A stretch of DNA of 53,145 bases from Allobosea sp. ASV33. GTDB taxonomy: Bacteria > Pseudomonadota > Alphaproteobacteria > Rhizobiales > Beijerinckiaceae. Below, one piece after another: positions 48,380 to 53,145 of the stretch. Position numbers and translations under genes: made by a program. The notes under the pieces are model-generated. The model worked only from the letters and a program-made list of their open reading frames with translations. It was not told the origin of the DNA and did no database searches. The stretch covers positions 1-53,145 of the forward strand of contig NZ_JAELTI010000027.1 in assembly GCF_016428755.1 (NCBI RefSeq). The letters are read 5' to 3'. Positions within the stretch are counted from its first letter, which is position 1. Each line of letters begins with the position of its first letter.

Positions 48380-50680
48380 TCAGCGGCCGGCCGCTGCGGC
48401 CGCGCTCTCCTGCGCCTCGACCACGGCGACGGCGGTCATGTTGACCACGCCGCGCGCCGTCACCGAGCCGGTGAGGATATGGGCGGGCTTGGCCGTGCCG
48501 ATCAGGATCGGCCCGACAGGCAACGCATCGGCCATCACCTTGGCGAACTGGTAGGAGATGTTGGCGGCGTCGAGATTCGGGAAGATCAGGACGTTCGCCA
48601 TCTCCTTCAGCGTCGAGGAGGGCAGGACGCGCTCGCGGATCATCGGGACGAGGGCGGTGTCGGCCTCCATCTCGCCGTCGCATTCGAGATGCGGCGCCCG
48701 CTCGCGGATCAGCTTCAGCGCCTTGCGCATCTTGAGCGAGGAGGGCGTGTCGGCCGCGCCGAAATCGGAATGCGAGAGCAGCGCGATCTTGGGATCGATG
48801 CCGAAGCGCTGGACATGGTCGGCGGCGAGCACGGTCATGTCGGCGATCTCCTCCGCCGTCGGATCATGCTTCACATGCGTGTCCGAGAGGAAGAAGGCGC
48901 CCTTGTTGGTGATGATCAGCGTCATCGCCGCGAGATCGCAGACGCCCGGCGCCAGGCCGATGATGTCCTTGATATGCCGCAGCCGCGACATGAACCGGCC
49001 TTCGAGGCCGGAAATCATCGCATCGGCATCGCCGCGGGCGACGGCCAGCGCCGCGATCACGGTGTTGTTGGTGCGCACCAGCGCGCGGGCGGCTTCCGGG
49101 GTGATGCCGCGCCGGCCGGCGATGTCGAGATAGGTCTGGACATAGTCGCGATAGCGCGGGTCGTCCTCGGGGTTCACCACCTCGAAATCGACGCCCGGCT
49201 TCAGCGACAGGCCGAAGCGCTGGATGCGCGTCTCGATCACGCTCGGGCGGCCGATCAGGATCGGGATCGCTAGCCCTTCCTCTAGGGCGATCTGGGCGGC
49301 GCGCAGCACGCGCTCGTCCTCGCCCTCGGCATAGATCACGCGCTTGGGATTCGCCTTGGCCTTCTGGAACAGCGGCTTCATCAGGAAGCCGGAGCGGAAG
49401 ACGAAGCGCGAGAGCTGCTCGCGATAGGCTTCGACATCGACCAGCGGCTTGCGGGCGACGCCGGTCGCCATCGCAGCCTCGGCGACGGCCGGCGCGATGC
49501 GCATGATCAGGCGCGGGTCGAACGGGTTCGGGATCAGCGAGGTCGCGCCGAAGGTCGAGGCCTCGCCGCCATAGGCGCGGGCCGCGATGTCGGAGGTCGC
49601 CTCGCGGGCGAGCGCGGCGATGGCGCGCACGGCGGCGAGCTTCATCGCCTCGTTGATTGTCGTCGCCTGCACGTCGAGCGCGCCGCGGAAGATATAGGGG
49701 AAGCACAGGACGTTGTTGACCTGGTTCGGATAGTCCGAGCGGCCGGTGCAGATCATCGCGTCGGGGCGGACAGCGAGCGCGTCCTCCGGCGTGATCTCGG
49801 GATTGGGGTTGGCGAGAGCCAGGATCAGCGGCTTGGGCCCCATCTGCTTGGCCATCTCGGGCTTCAGCACGCCTGCTGCGGACAGCCCGAGGAAGATGTC
49901 GGCGCCGCCGATGACGTCGTTGAGCGTGCGGGCGTCGGTCTCCTGCGCGTAGACCTCCTTCCAGCGGTCCATCAGCGTGTTGCGGCCCTTGTAGACCACG
50001 CCGTCGATATCGGTGACCCAGATGTTCTTGCGCTGCGCGCCGAGCTCGACCAGCAGGTTGGTGCAGGCCAGCGCCGCGGCACCCGCGCCGGAGACGACGA
50101 TCTTGACGTCGGCGATCTTCTTGCCCGCGAGGTCGAGCCCGTTCAGGACGGCGGCCGAGACGATGATCGCCGTGCCGTGCTGGTCGTCATGGAAGACCGG
50201 AATCTTCATCCGGGCCTTGAGCTGCTCCTCGATCTCGAAGCATTCCGGCCCCTTGATGTCCTCGAGATTGATGCCGCCGAAGGTCGGCTCGAGCGCGGCG
50301 ACGACCTCGACGAATTTCTCGATGTTCTTCTGCTCGACCTCGATATCGAAGCAGTCGATCCCGGCGAATTTCTTGAAGAGGACGGCCTTGCCCTCCATCA
50401 CCGGCTTGGAGGCCAGCGGGCCGATATCGCCGAGGCCGAGCACCGCCGTGCCGTTGGTGATGACGGCGACGAGGTTCTGGCGCGAGGTCAGCTCGGCAGC
50501 TTCGGAGGGATCGTCGACGATCGCCTCGCAGGCGGCGGCGACGCCGGGCGAATAGGCGAGCGCGAGGTCGCGCTGGTTGCCGAGCGGCTTGGTCGCCTGG
50601 ATCTCGAGCTTACCGGGCCGAGGATGGCGATGATAGACGAGCGCGCCCGAGCGCAGATCGGTGGAGAGGGTGCTTTTCAT
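48380..50680 (-). CDS. maeB: NADP-dependent malic enzyme, phosphotransacetylase-fused
   Basis: A 766-residue hybrid enzyme. The malic domain (about 1-430) decarboxylates malate to pyruvate, making NADPH. It includes [16 protein letters not shown] with the catalytic Tyr, [24 protein letters not shown] with the Lys, and [20 protein letters not shown] with metal-binding Asp. NAD(P) binding follows ([16 protein letters not shown]). The C-terminal 320 residues resemble phosphotransacetylase ([20 protein letters not shown]) but in this family bind acetyl-CoA as a regulator rather than catalyse. This two-domain form is usual in alphaproteobacteria. It supplies pyruvate and NADPH. Likely monocistronic. 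Confidence 0.96.
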   Translation of the reverse strand: MKSTLSTDLRSGALVYHRHPRPGKLEIQATKPLGNQRDLALAYSPGVAAACEAIVDDPSEAAELTSRQNLVAVITNGTAVLGLGDIGPLASKPVMEGKAVLFKKFAGIDCFDIEVEQKNIEKFVEVVAALEPTFGGINLEDIKGPECFEIEEQLKARMKIPVFHDDQHGTAIIVSAAVLNGLDLAGKKIADVKIVVSGAGAAALACTNLLVELGAQRKNIWVTDIDGVVYKGRNTLMDRWKEVYAQETDARTLNDVIGGADIFLGLSAAGVLKPEMAKQMGPKPLILALANPNPEITPEDALAVRPDAMICTGRSDYPNQVNNVLCFPYIFRGALDVQATTINEAMKLAAVRAIAALAREATSDIAARAYGGEASTFGATSLIPNPFDPRLIMRIAPAVAEAAMATGVARKPLVDVEAYREQLSRFVFRSGFLMKPLFQKAKANPKRVIYAEGEDERVLRAAQIALEEGLAIPILIGRPSVIETRIQRFGLSLKPGVDFEVVNPEDDPRYRDYVQTYLDIAGRRGITPEAARALVRTNNTVIAALAVARGDADAMISGLEGRFMSRLRHIKDIIGLAPGVCDLAAMTLIITNKGAFFLSDTHVKHDPTAEEIADMTVLAADHVQRFGIDPKIALLSHSDFGAADTPSSLKMRKALKLIRERAPHLECDGEMEADTALVPMIRERVLPSSTLKEMANVLIFPNLDAANISYQFAKVMADALPVGPILIGTAKPAHILTGSVTARGVVNMTAVAVVEAQESAAAAAGR

Positions 50681-50934
50681 GGCGCGCTTTCATCCCCGCA
50701 GTACGAGCAATGCTGGTCGCGCGAAAGGCCCCATCCCGTCAAGCCGTCGAGGCGTTGCAAGCAGTTTCGCCGCGGCGGAAAGGATGGCGCGGCGGCGATG
50801 GCGCCCGGCCGTAATCGAGCGCCTCCGGGCACCGCAACTTGAATCAGTTTGGCAAGGCGTTGAATCGGCACGCGAGGAGCCGCGCACAAACATCGGAAAT
50901 GATTCGACAACTCGCCCGGCGCCTGCGCGGGTGC
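50681..50934. other. Intergenic region ahead of the malic enzyme gene
   Basis: 254 bases between the small Lrp-type gene and maeB, both on the minus strand. It should hold the maeB promoter. The sequence is GC-rich with no REP copy, no clear small gene and no obvious operator. Confidence 0.4.
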
Positions 50935-51171
50935 TTAGAACGCCTTGAAGGTGATGATCGTGTGGGTATCGGCGATCTCGGGGATCGACTGCACCTTCTG
51001 CGCCACGAAATGGCCGATATCGACATCGGCCGCGACGTGGAACTTGGCCAGGATGTCGTAATTGCCGGCGGTCGAGTAGATCTCGGAGGCGATCTCGCGA
51101 TCCGCCAGTTCGCTGGCGACCTCGTAGGTCTTGCCGAGCTTGCATTTGATCTCGACGAAGAAGGTCTGCAT
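50935..51171 (-). CDS. Stand-alone Lrp/AsnC ligand-binding (RAM) domain protein
   Basis: A 78-residue protein consisting only of the C-terminal effector domain of Lrp/AsnC regulators: MQTFFVEIKCKLGKTYEVASE, then EIYSTAGNYDILAKFHVAAD and ADTHTIITFKAF. The beta-alpha-beta-beta-alpha-beta order is complete and the glycine of the ligand site is in TAGNYD. There is no DNA-binding helix, so it cannot act alone as a repressor. Such small proteins form ring-shaped assemblies and may bind amino acids or partner with full-length Lrp. It sits 52 nt behind an alpha/beta hydrolase gene on the same strand. Confidence 0.9.
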   Translation of the reverse strand: MQTFFVEIKCKLGKTYEVASELADREIASEIYSTAGNYDILAKFHVAADVDIGHFVAQKVQSIPEIADTHTIITFKAF

Positions 51172-51223
51172 CGCGCGCTCCGAAACTCTGTCAGGTCTGG
51201 ATAGAGCCCTCGGCGTGGAAAGA

Positions 51224-52048
51224 TCAAGCGCCCGCGAGCGTGGCGATGCGCCGTGTCATCGCGTTTTCCGGATCGGTCAGCCCGGCGATCACTGTGAAAT
51301 GGTTCGCGCCGGGGATTTCCTCGTAGCGCGTCGTCACGCCTTCCAGACCCCAGACATCGACGAGCCGGCGGCTCTGCCGGTGGTACTCGTCGCTCTCGGC
51401 GCCACCGACGACCGCGTCCATCGTCAATCGCGAAGGCGCCGGCCAGAACAGCGGGCTTTCCAGCTCCGCGGCGGCGAGGCCGAGATTCAGCGCATCGTTG
51501 ATGCTGGTCTCGGTGAGGGGCTTCAGGTTGTAGAGGCCGGAAATGCCATAGGCGGCGGGCACAAGCTGATCGGGCAGGTCGGGGTCGACATTCTTCCAGT
51601 TGGTCGCGAGCGTGCAGGCGCTGAGATGCCCGCCGGCGGAATGGCCCGTCGCGACCACCGGCAGGCCGAAGCGCCGCCACAGAGCCGCGGCCGCCTGCTG
51701 CAATTCCCAGACGATATGGCCGAGATGGACCTGCGGGCAGAGATCGTAGCCGACGACCGCGACCGGCAGGCCGAGCCGGTTCAGCCCGCGCGCCATATGC
51801 GAGAAATAGCTGCGGTCCAGCGCCTGCCAATAGCCGCCATGGATGAACATCACCAACGCATTGCCCCGGATCGAATCGGGCTTGAACAGGTCGTAGGCCT
51901 GGCGCGCGCCCTCGCCATAGGAGACGTCCAGCTCGCACAGGGCCTCGCTGCGGTAGGCGGCGGCATCGCTCTGCCAGCCGGCGATGATGCCGGGATGTTC
52001 CGGCACGCGGGCGCGGTTGTTGTATTCGGTCTCGTAGTCCTGCGACAT
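51224..52048 (-). CDS. Alpha/beta hydrolase (arylformamidase-like)
   Basis: A 274-residue hydrolase. The oxyanion-hole motif is HGGYWQ at 70-75. The nucleophile is S137 in ATGHSAGGHLSACTL, and the catalytic His is near residue 250 in EIPGANHFTVIAGL. The HGGYW motif and the opening EYNNRARVPEHPGIIAGW are found in kynurenine-formamidase-like enzymes, which hydrolyse N-formyl groups. The start at 52048 gives the family length; the frame is open further but lacks similarity. It is divergent from the asparaginase gene. The real substrate is not shown. Confidence 0.87.
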   Translation of the reverse strand: MSQDYETEYNNRARVPEHPGIIAGWQSDAAAYRSEALCELDVSYGEGARQAYDLFKPDSIRGNALVMFIHGGYWQALDRSYFSHMARGLNRLGLPVAVVGYDLCPQVHLGHIVWELQQAAAALWRRFGLPVVATGHSAGGHLSACTLATNWKNVDPDLPDQLVPAAYGISGLYNLKPLTETSINDALNLGLAAAELESPLFWPAPSRLTMDAVVGGAESDEYHRQSRRLVDVWGLEGVTTRYEEIPGANHFTVIAGLTDPENAMTRRIATLAGA

Positions 52049-52185
52049 CGATCGTCCATCGCTGAGGGGCGTTTGGTTGGGCCGCACCGTGGCAGCCCGG
52101 CGGGTTTCGCGCCAGCGCTTTTGACAGGACCCTGCTCCGGCGCCAAAAGGCGGCAAGCCCATCGCAATGGGCAACGGAGGTCGCC
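52049..52185. promoter_or_regulatory. Divergent intergenic region, hydrolase / asparaginase
   Basis: 137 bases with both promoters. At the right end GGAGG precedes the asparaginase ATG by 5 nt. GCGCCAAAAGGCGGC near 52139-52153 can form a small hairpin. No operator is recognisable. Confidence 0.4.
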
Positions 52186-53145
52186 ATGGAAAATCCCGTT
52201 CTCGCCGAGGTCACGCGCGGCAATGTCGTCGAATCGCGCCATCGCGGTGCGGCGATCGTCGTCGATGCCGATGGCGGCGTGGTGTTCTCCGCAGGCGATG
52301 TCGAGCGCCCGGTCTTCCCGCGCTCGGCCGTCAAGGCGATCCAGGGCCTGCCCTTGATCGAGAGCGGCGCCGCCGACCGCTACGGGCTGACCGAGGCCGA
52401 GATCGCGCTCGCCGTCTCCTCGCATTCCGGCGAGCCGCTCCATGCCCAGACGTCGCTGGCGATGCTGCGCAAGGCCGGCCGCGACGCGGGCTGCCTTGAA
52501 TGCGGCGCGCATTGGCCCTCGAACGAACTCGTCTCCCGCGCCCTCGCCAAGTCGGGTGCCGAGCCGAGCGCCCTCAACAACAACTGCTCCGGCAAGCATG
52601 CCGGCTTCGTCTGCCTGTCCTGCAACATGGACGAGGACCCGGCGGGCTATGTGAAGGCGAGCCATCCCGTGCAGCAGGCGGTGCGCGGCGCGCTGGAGGC
52701 CGTGACCGGGGCTGTCCACAGCGCCGACCGGATGGGCATCGACGGCTGCTCGATCCCGTCCTACGCCGTGCCGCTTTCGGCGCTGGCGCTGGGCTTCGCC
52801 CGGCTCGGCACCGGCCGCGGCTTCGGGCCAGAGCGGGCGAAGGCGGCGGCGCGCATCCGGGCGGCTGCAGCGGCGCATCCCTTCATGGTCGCCGGCACCG
52901 GTCGCTACGACACGCGCCTGATGGACCTGCTCGGCGCGCGCGCCTTCACCAAGACCGGGGCCGAGGGCGTCTATTGCGCCGCGCTCCCCGAGCTGGGCTA
53001 CGGCATCGCCCTGAAATGCGATGACGGCGCCGGCCGCGCCGCCGAAGTCGCGCTCGGCGCCCTGATCGCGCGCTTCCTGCCGATGGACGATGCCACGCAG
53101 GCTGCCTTCGCGCCGCTGCGCGAGACCGTCCTGAAGAACTGGAAC
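52186..53145 (+). CDS. L-asparaginase, class 3 (Rhizobium etli type), right end cut by window
   Basis: The first 320 residues of an asparaginase of the ReAV family, which hydrolyses asparagine to aspartate and ammonia. The frame runs off the window edge with no stop. Active-site residues align one position before those of the Rhizobium etli enzyme: S47 and K50 (FPRSAVKAIQG), S79 (SSHSGEPLH), and the metal-binding C134, K137 and C188 (NNNCSGKHAG, GIDGCSIPSYA). This fold is unrelated to E. coli-type asparaginases. No signal peptide, so it is probably cytoplasmic. A strong GGAGG site precedes the ATG. From family length, only a few codons should be missing. Confidence 0.93.
   Translation, partial: MENPVLAEVTRGNVVESRHRGAAIVVDADGGVVFSAGDVERPVFPRSAVKAIQGLPLIESGAADRYGLTEAEIALAVSSHSGEPLHAQTSLAMLRKAGRDAGCLECGAHWPSNELVSRALAKSGAEPSALNNNCSGKHAGFVCLSCNMDEDPAGYVKASHPVQQAVRGALEAVTGAVHSADRMGIDGCSIPSYAVPLSALALGFARLGTGRGFGPERAKAAARIRAAAAAHPFMVAGTGRYDTRLMDLLGARAFTKTGAEGVYCAALPELGYGIALKCDDGAGRAAEVALGALIARFLPMDDATQAAFAPLRETVLKNWN

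Overview
The window is a high-GC stretch of alphaproteobacterial chromosome. Its gene content points to Hyphomicrobiales: a growth-pole-ring-like giant coiled-coil protein, an Mce lipid-transport locus with a STAS-fused permease, a rhizobial-type asparaginase, a hybrid malic enzyme and dense intergenic REP-like repeats. Bosea or a close relative would fit, but that is an inference from gene style, not a measured match. I see no tRNA or rRNA gene, CRISPR array, transposase, integrase or phage structural cassette. The region reads as ordinary metabolic chromosome, and 43 protein genes are called. One of them, the asparaginase at the right end, is cut by the window edge.

Layout, left to right. 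(1) 48-6876, minus strand: a peptide-type ABC importer (binding protein, two permeases, no ATPases), a gamma-glutamyltransferase, a DUF1028 protein and an orphan beta-helical VgrG-tip-like protein. (2) 7169-11473, plus strand: a four-carbon-acid-sugar kinase, malonyl-CoA decarboxylase and malonyl-CoA synthetase. (3) 11582-13569: a UlaG-like metallo-hydrolase and an FMN reductase, divergent from soxR, with a recognisable SoxR operator between them. (4) 13731-17532: a creatininase-family amidohydrolase divergent from a taurine/nitrate-type ABC importer. (5) 17551-18408: a conserved helical protein of unknown role. (6) 18720-22451: an Mce/Mla-type phospholipid transport operon. (7) 22811-23524: a DnaB-like RecA-fold ATPase.

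(8) 23813-29947: a 2044-residue membrane-anchored repeat protein resembling the Agrobacterium growth pole ring protein, divergent from a small Hpt phosphotransfer protein; a CtrA-like box lies between them. (9) 30634-33841: ferredoxin, universal stress protein, a membrane protein coupled to a CoxE-like VWA protein, and HU. (10) 34166-45293: a purine block. xdhA, xdhB, xdhC and a BMP-type nucleoside ABC importer run as one minus-strand series with overlapping genes, and guanine deaminase is divergent. (11) 45526-53145: D-amino-acid aminotransferase, an oligopeptide-binding protein, hybrid malic enzyme, a stand-alone Lrp ligand-binding domain, an alpha/beta hydrolase and a class 3 L-asparaginase.

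The common theme is scavenging of nitrogenous organic compounds: peptides, gamma-glutamyl compounds, purines, D-amino acids, asparagine and malonate. The most unusual non-coding signal is a set of three REP/REPIN-like palindrome families. Nearly every copy sits 7-32 nt behind a stop codon.
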